This document shows, piece after piece, positions 54,661 through 63,011 of a DNA stretch of 64,000 nt (within the stretch, counting starts at the first letter, position 1; the number at the start of each line of letters is the position of its first letter). Source of the stretch: Anaerolineae bacterium (GTDB taxonomy: Bacteria > Chloroflexota > Anaerolineae > Promineifilales > Promineifilaceae); assembly GCA_023954475.1 (NCBI GenBank), contig JAMLHW010000007.1, forward strand, positions 158,370-222,369, in the 5' to 3' direction. The position numbers and the translations under genes are program-made. Below the pieces are notes generated by a model. That model was not told the origin of the DNA and searched no databases. It saw only the letters and a list, made by a program, of their open reading frames with translations.

Positions 54661-54662
54661 AA

Positions 54663-54689
54663 AAGCGCCTGTCGGAAAAACAGGCGCTT
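54663..54689 (+). terminator. Terminator hairpin after dgt
   Basis: AAGCGCCTGT (54663-54672) and ACAGGCGCTT (54680-54689) pair perfectly with a 7-nt loop. It lies between two convergent genes (dgt and efp) and may serve both. Confidence 0.7.
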
Positions 54690-54748
54690 ACTGATTGCTA
54701 AAAACCGGCGTTCTGGCAGAAATTCGGTTTCAGGCTGACATTGATACA

Positions 54749-55306
54749 TCACACACGCGTGATGTATTCACCGGTGCGCGTATCGACACGCAGCACATCT
54801 CCTTCCTTGACAAACAACGGCGTGCGCACAGTCAGCCCGGTTTCCAGCGTCACTTCCTTGGTCGCGCCGGTTGCCGTATTGCCGGCCACCGCCATTTCTG
54901 ACTCGACAACGGACATTTCTACCGTGATCGGCAACTCATAGTCAATCGTCTCGTTTTCATACGACAACAATTCCACTGACAGGTTGTCCTTCAAATAGTA
55001 ACGGTCGTCGCCAAAGACGTGATGTGCTACCTGAACCTGAGAATAGGTCTTCTCGTCCATGAAGACAAAAAACGTGCCGTCATCATACAGGTATTGAAAC
55101 ACGCGCTTTTCCAGACGAACATCTTCAACCCGATCGCCGGAATTGTAAGTAATTTGTGTATTTGAGCCCGTCCGCAAGTTGCGCACGTTGACGCGAATAG
55201 TTGCTTTGCCACGTCCCATTTTGCGATGCTCGTATTCAGTCACTTTGTAGAGATTTCCGCCTTCACTGTATGTCGTTCCCCGGCGGAGTTGCGATACTTC
55301 CTTCAT
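54749..55306 (-). CDS. efp: Elongation factor P, Arg-loop form
   Basis: 185 residues, normal length, three KOW/OB domains; C-terminus GLTVRTPLFVKEGDVLRVDTRTGEYITRV is diagnostic in outline. The modified-loop residue is Arg32 in KMGRGKA, where the Lys form reads KPGKGxA. Arg32 EF-P is normally rhamnosylated by EarP, but no earP is near. EF-P helps ribosomes through polyproline stretches. Start preceded by GAAGGAAG. Confidence 0.93.
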   Translation of the reverse strand: MKEVSQLRRGTTYSEGGNLYKVTEYEHRKMGRGKATIRVNVRNLRTGSNTQITYNSGDRVEDVRLEKRVFQYLYDDGTFFVFMDEKTYSQVQVAHHVFGDDRYYLKDNLSVELLSYENETIDYELPITVEMSVVESEMAVAGNTATGATKEVTLETGLTVRTPLFVKEGDVLRVDTRTGEYITRV

Positions 55307-55403
55307 TGTTCTTCCTTCTTTCTTTTCCTCAGTTTACAAACAAAACCCGCGACCAAACAGGCTCGCAGGTTACTATGGCGCACTTATCGGCCGAAATTCA
55401 CAC

Positions 55404-55577
55404 TTACGCGAACGGATCAGGGCGAGATCGATTGTTCCAGCGTAAGAAAAAGTAGGTTACACCTGTTAACACCAACAGACCCAAAACAAACCAGAGCAAC
55501 TCGCCTAAAGACGTGAAGCTTCTCAGCTGAAAATCACCCAGCTCAATAGACCACAATGCAACTAGCAGGACAGTCAT
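55404..55577 (-). CDS. Single-TM small membrane protein
   Basis: 57 residues: a short N-terminal segment, one strong TM in the middle (ELLWFVLGLLVLTGVTYFFL) and a basic end RWNNRSRPDPFA. Preceded by a good ribosome binding site (CTGGAG) and a TATTAT box. The positive-inside rule places the C-terminus in the cytoplasm. Between it and efp lies one copy of the iterated palindrome; the rest of the 55307-55637 gap is empty. Confidence 0.55.
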   Translation of the reverse strand: MTVLLVALWSIELGDFQLRSFTSLGELLWFVLGLLVLTGVTYFFLRWNNRSRPDPFA

Positions 55578-55637
55578 CACTCCAGTTTACCACAAATATA
55601 ATACAGTGCGTGCGCCCTAACGCCATGTTCACGACGC

Positions 55638-56825
55638 TTATATGAGCACCGCTTCGATGTGGTCCACAGCCCAGTCGACTTGCTCTTTGGTAATGACTAA
55701 CGGTGGTGCAAAGCGGATGACAGTTTTATGCGTTTCCTTACACAAAATACCACGCTCCCGCAATGCTTCGCAATAGCGGCGTGCCGGCTCATGTAATTCC
55801 ATGCCGATGAATAATCCTTTGCCGCGCACCTCTTTGATCACATCACTTTCGATGCGTTGTAGACGACCTTTGAAATATGAGCCTAATTCGGCCGAATTCT
55901 CGAATAGATTTTCATCGATTAGCACATGTAGAGCAGCCTGCGCTACCGCCGAACCGAGCGGATTGCCGCCAAACGTGCTACCGTGGTCACCCGGTTTGAG
56001 CAAGCCCAACACCGGCTCATCAGCGACGACCGCCGACACCGGATAAAAACCGCCGCTCAACGCCTTGCCCAAAACAAGGATGTCCGGTCTTACAGCCTCG
56101 TGTTCACAAGCTAACAGTTTGCCGGTACGTCCCAGCCCGGTCTGGATTTCATCGGCAATAAACAAGACGTTGTGACGCTCACACACATCTTTGGCTGCCC
56201 GCAGATAACCGTCCGGCGGCACGACGACGCCCCCTTCTCCCTGAATCGGCTCAACCATGAATCCCACCGTATTGGGCGTTATTGCTGCCTCAAGCGCGAC
56301 CACATCACCGTACGGAATCATGACAAAACCAGGGGCAAATGGGCCAAAATCAGCCTTGTATTGGGGTTCGCTGGAGAAGCCGACTATCGTCGTCGTACGT
56401 CCGTGGAAGTTTCCGCTGCAAACAATGATTTCGGCCGAATTGTCTGCCACGCCCTTGACCTGATATCCCCATTTTCGGGCCATTTTGATTGCCGTTTCCA
56501 CCGCTTCCGCACCCGTATTCATCGGCAGCGCTTTATCGTAACCAGTCAGTTCACACAATTGCTTGAGAAACGGCCCCATCTGATCATTGCGAAACGCACG
56601 CGATGTCAGCGTAACCTTGTGCATCTGTTCAGCCATTGCCCGCACAATACGCGGATGGCAATGACCCTGGTTGACAGCAGAATAAGCACTGAGGCAATCG
56701 AGATATTTCTTGCCGTCAACATCGTAAACCCAGACCCCATCAGCGCTGCTAATGACGACATCGAGCGGGTGGTAGTTATGAGCGCTGTAACGCTCATCGA
56801 GTTCTATGTAATCCTGAGTGTGCAT
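55638..56825 (-). CDS. rocD: Ornithine--oxo-acid aminotransferase
   Basis: 395 residues from the ATG at 56825 (CCGGAG before it). [13 protein letters not shown] is the RocD entry signature; [62 protein letters not shown] (PLP Asp) and [15 protein letters not shown] (PLP Lys) follow. It turns ornithine and 2-oxoglutarate to glutamate semialdehyde and glutamate, linking arginine breakdown with proline synthesis. Stands alone; no arginase nearby. Confidence 0.94.
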   Translation of the reverse strand: MHTQDYIELDERYSAHNYHPLDVVISSADGVWVYDVDGKKYLDCLSAYSAVNQGHCHPRIVRAMAEQMHKVTLTSRAFRNDQMGPFLKQLCELTGYDKALPMNTGAEAVETAIKMARKWGYQVKGVADNSAEIIVCSGNFHGRTTTIVGFSSEPQYKADFGPFAPGFVMIPYGDVVALEAAITPNTVGFMVEPIQGEGGVVVPPDGYLRAAKDVCERHNVLFIADEIQTGLGRTGKLLACEHEAVRPDILVLGKALSGGFYPVSAVVADEPVLGLLKPGDHGSTFGGNPLGSAVAQAALHVLIDENLFENSAELGSYFKGRLQRIESDVIKEVRGKGLFIGMELHEPARRYCEALRERGILCKETHKTVIRFAPPLVITKEQVDWAVDHIEAVLI

Positions 56826-56903
56826 CAATTGCTCCGGAAATTGATTTGGGTAGATTGGTTGCCGCAATTGCAATCAACCCGGTTGGTTTGTGTTGGTGCA
56901 ATT

Positions 56904-57779
56904 TTACCTGACACGCCCGTAACGTACACTTAACTGCATCTGTCCCTCAGTAGATTGTAAGTAGGCCAGGAAGTCGCGAACGCTGCCCTGTGGTTCGGCC
57001 GAATCGAGATTGACAAAAAACAGCGGCACCGTCAGCGGATAGCTTTGGTCAGCCGTTGATTGCGGCGTCGGTGCAATCCCTTCCACAGTCACAAAACGCA
57101 CTGTCCCTCCAAAATTCGCCAATCCGCCCATCATCACATAGCCAATTGCACCGGGATGCGCTGCGACATAGTCACCCACAGCGTCACTCGACGGCTGGAT
57201 AACGGCATTGATCGTCAGCCTCTGCTCTGCCATCACGCGCTGTGCCAACAACGTACGCGCCCCCGACCCTATTTCCCGGCTGACCACCTCGATTGGTAAT
57301 TGCGGCCCGCCCACTTGCGCCCAATTGTCGATTTTGCCACTAAAAATAGCCTGCAACTCGATTAACGATAGGTCTGCGATTGTATTATCAGGGTGGACGA
57401 TAAACGTCAAGCCATCCAGCGCCACCGGATTGAACCAACGCGCGGCCGACCGCTCGATCTCCGGGGGAAGCGTATGCACCAGGATCGCATCCAATGCACC
57501 TGTATCCAGATCGGCGTAAAGGGTAGCGCCATTGGAAACAAGGGGCGTTACGTTCACCGGTAGCGAGCCGTCCAACAGCGTTGGCAGGCTGGCGGCGCTG
57601 CTCGTGAGGCCAATTGTTACGGTTTGCGGTGCAGACAGGGTTCGTTCCGGCAGCGGGACCGGTTCAGCACGACAACTCATACAAAAGAGTAGCAGACAAC
57701 TGAACGCGACCACGCTGCGCCACGATCCCGTATGATGCCGACGACAATTAGCCGATAGCTGCAAACAGCGGTTACGCAT
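56904..57779 (-). CDS. PstS-like phosphate-type solute-binding lipoprotein
   Basis: 291 residues from the ATG at 57779, which overlaps the upstream gene's stop by 8 nt; the open frame continues far upstream but only inside that gene. Signal peptide with lipobox LLFCMSC (about residues 26-38). Then the PstS-like fold: LSLIELQAIFSGKIDNWAQVGG and REIGSGARTLL, which bind phosphate or another oxyanion. No pst transport genes are adjacent. Could be a sensor or scavenger. Confidence 0.8.
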   Translation of the reverse strand: MRNRCLQLSANCRRHHTGSWRSVVAFSCLLLFCMSCRAEPVPLPERTLSAPQTVTIGLTSSAASLPTLLDGSLPVNVTPLVSNGATLYADLDTGALDAILVHTLPPEIERSAARWFNPVALDGLTFIVHPDNTIADLSLIELQAIFSGKIDNWAQVGGPQLPIEVVSREIGSGARTLLAQRVMAEQRLTINAVIQPSSDAVGDYVAAHPGAIGYVMMGGLANFGGTVRFVTVEGIAPTPQSTADQSYPLTVPLFFVNLDSAEPQGSVRDFLAYLQSTEGQMQLSVRYGRVR

Positions 57780-60405
57780 CGGCGAGTAGATAGTGCAGCA
57801 GCGCCCGTTCATCACCTTCGTCTGTGACATCGCCATCGAGACGCGCAGCGAGTAATCGGTCGAGTAATACGGCGTACTGTGGGCCGGGTTTAATCCCCAT
57901 CTCGCGCAAATCTTCTCCGGTGAGCGCTGATCGGACGGAACGCCATTCACGTTGATAGGCATCGAGCCAATTTGCAACGGGCGTGTCGTCGAATAGTGTG
58001 CGCACAGCCAGTAACGCACGGGGCCGCTGTGCAAAGGGACGCAGCAAACGCTCTATTTCGCTGGGACGTGGGTCAGCAGGCAGTTGCTGTAAAGTTAAGT
58101 AAAGCTGGTTCAAGCTGTGTACGTCGGTCTCGGTCGTTTTGCGAACACGAAGGCGCTTGAGCAATGTATTCTGAACGGTAGCCGGCAATGGAGCCAACCA
58201 GAGGAAGAAGTAGGCGGGTACTGTAGACTCGTCTTGCAAGGCTGCCTGCCATACGGGATCGCGCAGAATGCGAGGCAACCGGCGAAAATAATCGGCCGAT
58301 GCGACATCCCAATACAATCCGTCGCAAATATGCTCCAGAATACCCAGTATATCGAGCCGTTCCATCACGGCGATGCGTGGCTCTTCGGCGAGGGCTAGCT
58401 CAATTTCATGGCGAATGCGACCGCCGGTTACGTGTGGCAGCAAATCGGCCGAACTGCGCAACAATTCCAACGTGCGCGGCTCAATTGTGAAACCCAGGCG
58501 CTGCTCAAAACGCACGGCACGCAAAATACGCGTCGGATCATCGATGAAACTGAGACTGTGCAGCACACGGATGATGCCGTTATCCAAATCGCGGCGACCA
58601 CCATAGAAGTCGAGCAATTCACCGAGATGAGCGCCATCGAGTCGAATCGCCAACGTGTTGATGGAGAAGTCGCGGCGGTGCAAATCGAGCTTGATGGAAC
58701 CTTGTTGCACTGTTGGTAGCACGGTCGGCTCGGCATAGAACTCGGTGCGGGCGGTTACAAAGTCAATCGATGGCAGTTCAGTCTGAGGCGACAACTCCGC
58801 CACATCAGTTCCGTCAAGCACCTGCTGCCACACTTCGGCCGAGAGCAGCCACTTGGCTGTTCCAAAGCGCTTGTGTGTGCGCAAATCGCCGCCAAATTGA
58901 TCGACCAGTGCCCGGACGAGAGCGATGGCATCACCTTCAGCAACGATATCAATATCGGCCGAATCGCGTCCCAGCAATAAGTCGCGTACAAGCCCACCGA
59001 CAAAGTAAATCGGATTGTTCAACGCGTCGGCAGCACGACTTATCGCATTGATCATGTGCCAGATGGCCGGTGAGAGCGCCGTAGCCAACAATTCGTAACA
59101 GTTGGATTCGGCCGAATCCTGATCGGGGCGTGCCATCAAGCGCAGTAAGTCGGTACGCGTCACAATACCGATAATCAGCTCGCCGTTATGGTCTGCTACT
59201 ACCGGGATTTGGCCCCACCCTTCTTCGATCATCAACTGTTGCACACGGGTAATGCTGTCGGACGGGTACACAGTTACCGCACCGGCACGCATCACCTGAC
59301 TGACCGGCAGGTGATCCAGTTTGTGTGCCAACGTGCGATCTACTTGATGCCGCGTCAGCAACCCCACCAATTTGCCGGCTTCATCGACAACCGGATACCC
59401 TTCATGCCCGTGACGGCGCATGGTGATGGCCGCCTCGCGCACGGTCTCATCGGCTGCAATCGTTTTTACACCTTGCGACATCATTTCGGATACGCGCATA
59501 ATCGGCCGAATCAACTGCGGCAACAGGTCAAGCACCTGACGATGCGCCGTTTCCAGATCGGTCTCCATCAGCATGGCGGCCGCTGCGCGATTGTGCCCGC
59601 CGCCGCCAAAACGTCGTGCCAATTCGCCAACGTCGAGGGCATCGTTGGTGCTGCGCGCTACGAGTTGTACATAGTGCGGCAAGGCAACGAGCAATACCAT
59701 GACTGACGGCACGAGAGCGTCGCGCATGCGGTGCGCCACGGCCGAAATTTCATCGGTGAAGTCTTCAGGTGCAGCCGTTGCCGCCAGCAGAACGGTCTGA
59801 CCCTCGAGGTTGAGCCATTCGGCGCTGCTCTGCAACAGTTGCATCAATGCTTGCTGCTGCGGCGACAGCGGAATTTCCAGAAAGCGGCGGACAACACTGA
59901 GTTGTGCGCCGTTTTCAAGCAGCCAGGCGGCGGCAGCGGCGTCACGTGGTGTCGTGGTGTCGTAGGTCAGCGCACCGGTGTCTTCGTAGATGCCGAGTAG
60001 AAAGAGGGTGGCTTCTTCGGCCGAAATTGCCAATCCAGCTTGCCTGACAGTCTCAATGAGCAGCGTCGTTGTCGCGCCCACTGTTTCGACATGATGAACC
60101 CAGTCGGGTTTCGGTTCATCGTGGGCGTGGTGATCGATTACTTCAGCGACCATATTGTCGCGCAAGCCGCGCACACTGGGTAATGATTGCGTATCGACGA
60201 GCAGGACGCGGGTGAGATGTTGTCGCCGCCATTCGGCGATTTGCCGAAAGCGATAAGCGCTTTGGTACAGTGCCAGAAATTGGCTGACGTTGCGGTTGAT
60301 CCGTCTCGGCAATAAGGGTACGCCGTCGGGATGCAGACGATGCGCGGCCCAAAGGGAGGCGATGGCGTCAAAGTCGGCATTTTCGTGCGTCAGGATGATG
60401 AACAT
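57772..60405 (-). CDS. DHH-CBS-polyA polymerase/CCA-adding fusion
   Basis: 877 residues. Residues 1-310: DHH/DHHA1 phosphoesterase (THENADFDAIASLWAA, LLVDTQS, IDHHAHDE, FGGGGHNRAAAAM). About 315-430: two CBS modules (HGHEGYPVVDEAGKLVGLLT, GWGQIPVVADHNGELIGIVT). About 460-870: class-II nucleotidyltransferase with FVGGLVRDLLLGRDSADIDIVAEG (GxxRD and DxD) and the RNA-binding HD-less tail. Such fusions include the A-adding enzyme of Aquifex and related tRNA 3'-end enzymes. The DHH part may trim, the NTase part add. Likely leaderless (see 60412). Confidence 0.88.
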   Translation of the reverse strand: MFIILTHENADFDAIASLWAAHRLHPDGVPLLPRRINRNVSQFLALYQSAYRFRQIAEWRRQHLTRVLLVDTQSLPSVRGLRDNMVAEVIDHHAHDEPKPDWVHHVETVGATTTLLIETVRQAGLAISAEEATLFLLGIYEDTGALTYDTTTPRDAAAAAWLLENGAQLSVVRRFLEIPLSPQQQALMQLLQSSAEWLNLEGQTVLLAATAAPEDFTDEISAVAHRMRDALVPSVMVLLVALPHYVQLVARSTNDALDVGELARRFGGGGHNRAAAAMLMETDLETAHRQVLDLLPQLIRPIMRVSEMMSQGVKTIAADETVREAAITMRRHGHEGYPVVDEAGKLVGLLTRHQVDRTLAHKLDHLPVSQVMRAGAVTVYPSDSITRVQQLMIEEGWGQIPVVADHNGELIIGIVTRTDLLRLMARPDQDSAESNCYELLATALSPAIWHMINAISRAADALNNPIYFVGGLVRDLLLGRDSADIDIVAEGDAIALVRALVDQFGGDLRTHKRFGTAKWLLSAEVWQQVLDGTDVAELSPQTELPSIDFVTARTEFYAEPTVLPTVQQGSIKLDLHRRDFSINTLAIRLDGAHLGELLDFYGGRRDLDNGIIRVLHSLSFIDDPTRILRAVRFEQRLGFTIEPRTLELLRSSADLLPHVTGGRIRHEIELALAEEPRIAVMERLDILGILEHICDGLYWDVASADYFRRLPRILRDPVWQAALQDESTVPAYFFLWLAPLPATVQNTLLKRLRVRKTTETDVHSLNQLYLTLQQLPADPRPSEIERLLRPFAQRPRALLAVRTLFDDTPVANWLDAYQREWRSVRSALTGEDLREMGIKPGPQYAVLLDRLLAARLDGDVTDEGDERALLHYLLADA

Positions 60406-60411
60406 GACGCC

Positions 60412-60417
60412 ATTATA
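60412..60417 (-). promoter_or_regulatory. Extended -10 promoter, probably leaderless start
   Basis: On the minus strand TGG-TATAAT-GGCGTC-ATG: the -10 box lies six bases before the ATG at 60405, the same spacing as at mutL. No Shine-Dalgarno site is present. Confidence 0.6.
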
Positions 60418-60470
60418 CCAGTGGGATCATGAGTTAAACAGGCTTCAAGAGCGTACCCTATAAAAGAGGA

Positions 60471-60500
60471 ACGAGGACAGCTTGGGGTAACTGTCCTCGT
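60471..60500 (-). terminator. Terminator of the surface-glycan operon
   Basis: ACGAGGACAG (60471-60480) and CTGTCCTCGT (60491-60500) pair perfectly with a 10-nt loop. On the minus strand it is followed by a T-rich stretch (TTCCTCTTTTAT). It lies 155 nt beyond the glycosyltransferase gene ending at 60656. The rest of the 60406-60655 gap holds a single degenerate arm AAGACCCTGAGGGG near 60551 and a small hairpin ATGCTT/AAGCAT. Confidence 0.6.
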
Positions 60501-60655
60501 ATAGAGGGGGAATATGGTCTGTCCAGGTCGGACAAATCAGATAATCAGTAGGGCCGGGGTAAGACCCTGAGGGGAAATATGCTTCTAAAAGCATTATACT
60601 CAAGGACTCTTACAAACTATCTTAAGATATGAATCGAGTTTTTTGCCGCTTCACA

Positions 60656-61774
60656 TTACTGTTTTCGCTTGTTGCAGAGCGATTGAAACAGCGTCTCGTA
60701 AGCGTCTGTTACAGCATCCCATGAATAGCATTCTTGCGCACGAGCTTGCGCTTGTCGTCCATATGTCGCGACTTGTTCAGGATCGGCAATCAATTGTTCC
60801 AGTACTGCTTGCAAGGAGGCAGCGCCTTCAGTGCCATCATATTTGAATCCCGCAGATCCGATTGTTTCAAGGTTTTCGGGCGTATCGTTGACGACCACAC
60901 AGTTGCCGAATGCCATTGCTTCTGTCAGGGCGGGATGGGTTCCGCCAACTCCGGAACTTTCGACGAAGATCGAAGCATTTGAGCCCAATTCGTGATAACC
61001 CTTGCCAAAAACGTAGCCTGTAAACACGATCCGCGGATCATTTTCGGCCGATGCTTTGAGTGAGGCTATGTATTCCTGAGAATACGCCGCATCGCCAACA
61101 ATGACACATTTCATGTCGGTATCAATGCGGCGAAATGCGTCGACAATATGATGGGCGCAATTTTCCGGTACCAATCGGCCGACAAACAACACATAGCGCC
61201 CCGGCTCCAAATCATATTGCTCAATATATTCACCGGGCGGCACGATCTCCACTTCGCTACCATAGGGGATATAAGGGGGAATACTATTAAAGCGGTCCTG
61301 ATAATAGCCTTGTACCACTTCAGAATCTGTTATGTATACATTGGGCAATTTGGTTGCGAGGTATTCAGCGAACTGAATGTATTTTTTGGCCGGTTTCGGC
61401 CATTTTTCCCGCTTCCAATCCAGGCCGTCGACGTTCAAAATCGTCCTAGTTCCGACCATGCGTGGAATCCAGGTGACAGGACTGTTACCTGCAATGAAAT
61501 AGGTCGCGATGTCATAGCGTTGCGGCAATGCGTGGATTGATGACACAAGCGAATGGACGATTGTGTCCAGGTATTTATTGGCAACCGTGGGGAGTTTAAC
61601 GAGGCGCATCCCTTCATAGTGGTTGCCTTCATACGTGATGTGGTGTGAGCGGCAGTAAACGGTGACATCGTGGCCACGTCGCACAAGGCGTTTGCCTAAT
61701 TGCTCCACACAAGTTTCAAAACCGCTGTAAGAAGCCGGTACGCCACGTGTACCGAGCAGGGCAATTTTCATCAT
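60656..61774 (-). CDS. Glycosyltransferase family 4 (DUF1972/rhamnosyltransferase type)
   Basis: 372 residues, GT-B fold. The N-terminus IALLGTRGVPASYSGFETCVEQLG is the DUF1972 signature; VDGLDWKREKW, FVGRLVPENCAHHIVDAF and GGTHPALTEAMAFGNCVVVNDTPENLE give the donor-binding C-terminal domain. Relatives such as WsaF-type enzymes transfer rhamnose to surface glycans. Third complete gene of the minus-strand operon; it starts 13 nt after the upstream gene. Confidence 0.9.
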   Translation of the reverse strand: MMKIALLGTRGVPASYSGFETCVEQLGKRLVRRGHDVTVYCRSHHITYEGNHYEGMRLVKLPTVANKYLDTIVHSLVSSIHALPQRYDIATYFIAGNSPVTWIPRMVGTRTILNVDGLDWKREKWPKPAKKYIQFAEYLATKLPNVYITDSEVVQGYYQDRFNSIPPYIPYGSEVEIVPPGEYIEQYDLEPGRYVLFVGRLVPENCAHHIVDAFRRIDTDMKCVIVGDAAYSQEYIASLKASAENDPRIVFTGYVFGKGYHELGSNASIFVESSGVGGTHPALTEAMAFGNCVVVNDTPENLETIGSAGFKYDGTEGAASLQAVLEQLIADPEQVATYGRQAQARAQECYSWDAVTDAYETLFQSLCNKRKQ

Positions 61775-61787
61775 ATTTTTTCTACGC

Positions 61788-63011
61788 TCATTTGCCTATT
61801 TCATTCTGGCCTAGGCTCCGATAAACAGACTGCCACTTCTCCATAAATGCTTGCAGAGAAAACTCCTGGTGTAACCGTTTTCGGCCGAATAAACCCATTT
61901 GACGACGTTTCTCCGGGATCGTGATCAAATCGCGAATTGCGTCCGCCAGCATTTCTGGTGCTTGCGGAGCAACTAAATAACCTGTCTCTCCATCAATCAC
62001 CATTTCAACGCTGCCACCATGCGCATTGGCAACCACAGGCTTACCGGCAGCCATAGCCTCCAACACAACGGTAGGAAACGGATCGGGCTGAATGGAAGGC
62101 AACACAAATATATCAAATGCATCCAGAACAGCAGGAATATCGCTGCGAAAATCGCTAACGATAACGCGATCCTGAAGCTCCAATTTTACAATCTGCTGCT
62201 TAACCTCTTCAAGCAGGTCCTCCTGTCCCGGCGCCACGCCACCAACCATCGCAAAACGCGTGTCGGGAAATCGATTGCAAACAAGACGTGCCGTGTTGAG
62301 AAAATATGATTGCCCTTTCCAGAAACTCACGCGGGCAATCATACCAACTAAAACCACATCGTCCGGTATGGTCCATTCGAAGCGCACATTCTTTCCTGAA
62401 CCAGCACTTGTTTCAAATCTCTCAGTTTCAATACCGTTATGAATAACGATTGCTTTTTGCCTGTTTAGCGGTTCGCCGGCGCATAAATGATCGCGTGTGG
62501 CTGCAGATACGGCAACAACGCGTTGTGAGAGCCGTGGCACAAGCCACGAGGTGAATTTCCACAAAGAACGTGGTTTTACAATTATCTCATGAACGTGCCA
62601 GACGTGTGGCGTGCGGGTGAGCCATGCAGCGACCGCCCCCGGCATGATGCTGACTGTGTTTGAATGGACTATGGCTACGCGTTCACGGTGGATCAGGCGG
62701 ATCAGATAAACCGTTGTGAGAACGAAGCGCACAATATATAGTAGCATACCGCGCAACGTGAAATATTTACGACGCAGAATAGCTGTTTTCCAGTGGCGCA
62801 CATCAATCGCCTGCTTTCGCAATGCATTTGTCAGCAAACCATCGTAGGGCACATCTGTGGGTATGATGACTATCGGCCGAAACTCCGACCGGTCTAAATT
62901 CTCAACAAGTTGGAGCAAAATACGATCCGCACCATACATCTCGTCAGACGAATGTACATACAAAATCGTTTTAGGTTCAGCGCTTCTGTTCATGCCTGTT
63001 ACCTGCGCCAT
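61788..63011 (-). CDS. Glycosyltransferase family 4
   Basis: 407 residues if started at 63011 (inside the sulfotransferase stop region); the ATG at 62993 is equally possible. N-terminus TILYVHSSDEMYGADRILLQL and the C-terminal donor domain VGMIARVSFWKGQSYFL, ADIFV-like DAFDIFVLPSIQPDPFPTVVLEAMAAGKPVVA (E-x7-E motif) are typical of GT4 retaining enzymes. Acceptor unknown; part of a surface polysaccharide operon. Confidence 0.9.
   Translation of the reverse strand: MAQVTGMNRSAEPKTILYVHSSDEMYGADRILLQLVENLDRSEFRPIVIIPTDVPYDGLLTNALRKQAIDVRHWKTAILRRKYFTLRGMLLYIVRFVLTTVYLIRLIHRERVAIVHSNTVSIMPGAVAAWLTRTPHVWHVHEIIVKPRSLWKFTSWLVPRLSQRVVAVSAATRDHLCAGEPLNRQKAIVIHNGIETERFETSAGSGKNVRFEWTIPDDVVLVGMIARVSFWKGQSYFLNTARLVCNRFPDTRFAMVGGVAPGQEDLLEEVKQQIVKLELQDRVIVSDFRSDIPAVLDAFDIFVLPSIQPDPFPTVVLEAMAAGKPVVANAHGGSVEMVIDGETGYLVAPQAPEMLADAIRDLITIPEKRRQMGLFGRKRLHQEFSLQAFMEKWQSVYRSLGQNEIGK

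Larger units (their letters stand above)
1155..62880. repeat. Highly iterated palindrome TCGGCCGA, about 100 copies across the window
   Basis: I counted about 101 copies by eye, roughly one per 0.6 kb, in genes on both strands and in gaps. Approximate starts (kb): 1.16, 1.38, 1.95, 2.18, 2.61, 2.82, 2.87, 3.43, 3.50, 4.35, 5.80, 6.28, 6.61, 7.38, 8.44, 9.16, 9.23, 9.74, 10.31, 10.97, 11.29, 12.02, 12.70, 12.82, 14.35, 15.03, 15.62, 16.84, 17.18, 18.19, 19.02, 19.28, 20.15, 20.42, 20.92, 21.58, 22.15, 23.02, 23.35, 25.82, 26.89, 27.47, 27.90, 29.38, 30.05, 30.45, 31.87, 32.11, 33.02, 34.64, 34.93, 35.09, 35.65, 36.04, 37.46, 38.25, 38.43, 38.74, 38.97, 39.28, 40.24, 40.39, 41.11, 41.69, 42.59, 42.99, 44.04, 44.68, 45.67, 45.82, 46.21, 46.40, 47.52, 47.72, 47.79, 48.86, 49.57, 50.04, 50.19, 50.35, 50.85, 51.02, 52.11, 52.49, 54.38, 54.56, 55.39, 55.89, 56.43, 56.99, 58.29, 58.44, 58.83, 58.96, 59.11, 59.50, 60.02, 61.04, 61.17, 61.88, 62.87. 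The flanking base is usually A or T, often giving TTCGGCCGAA. Confidence 0.93.
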
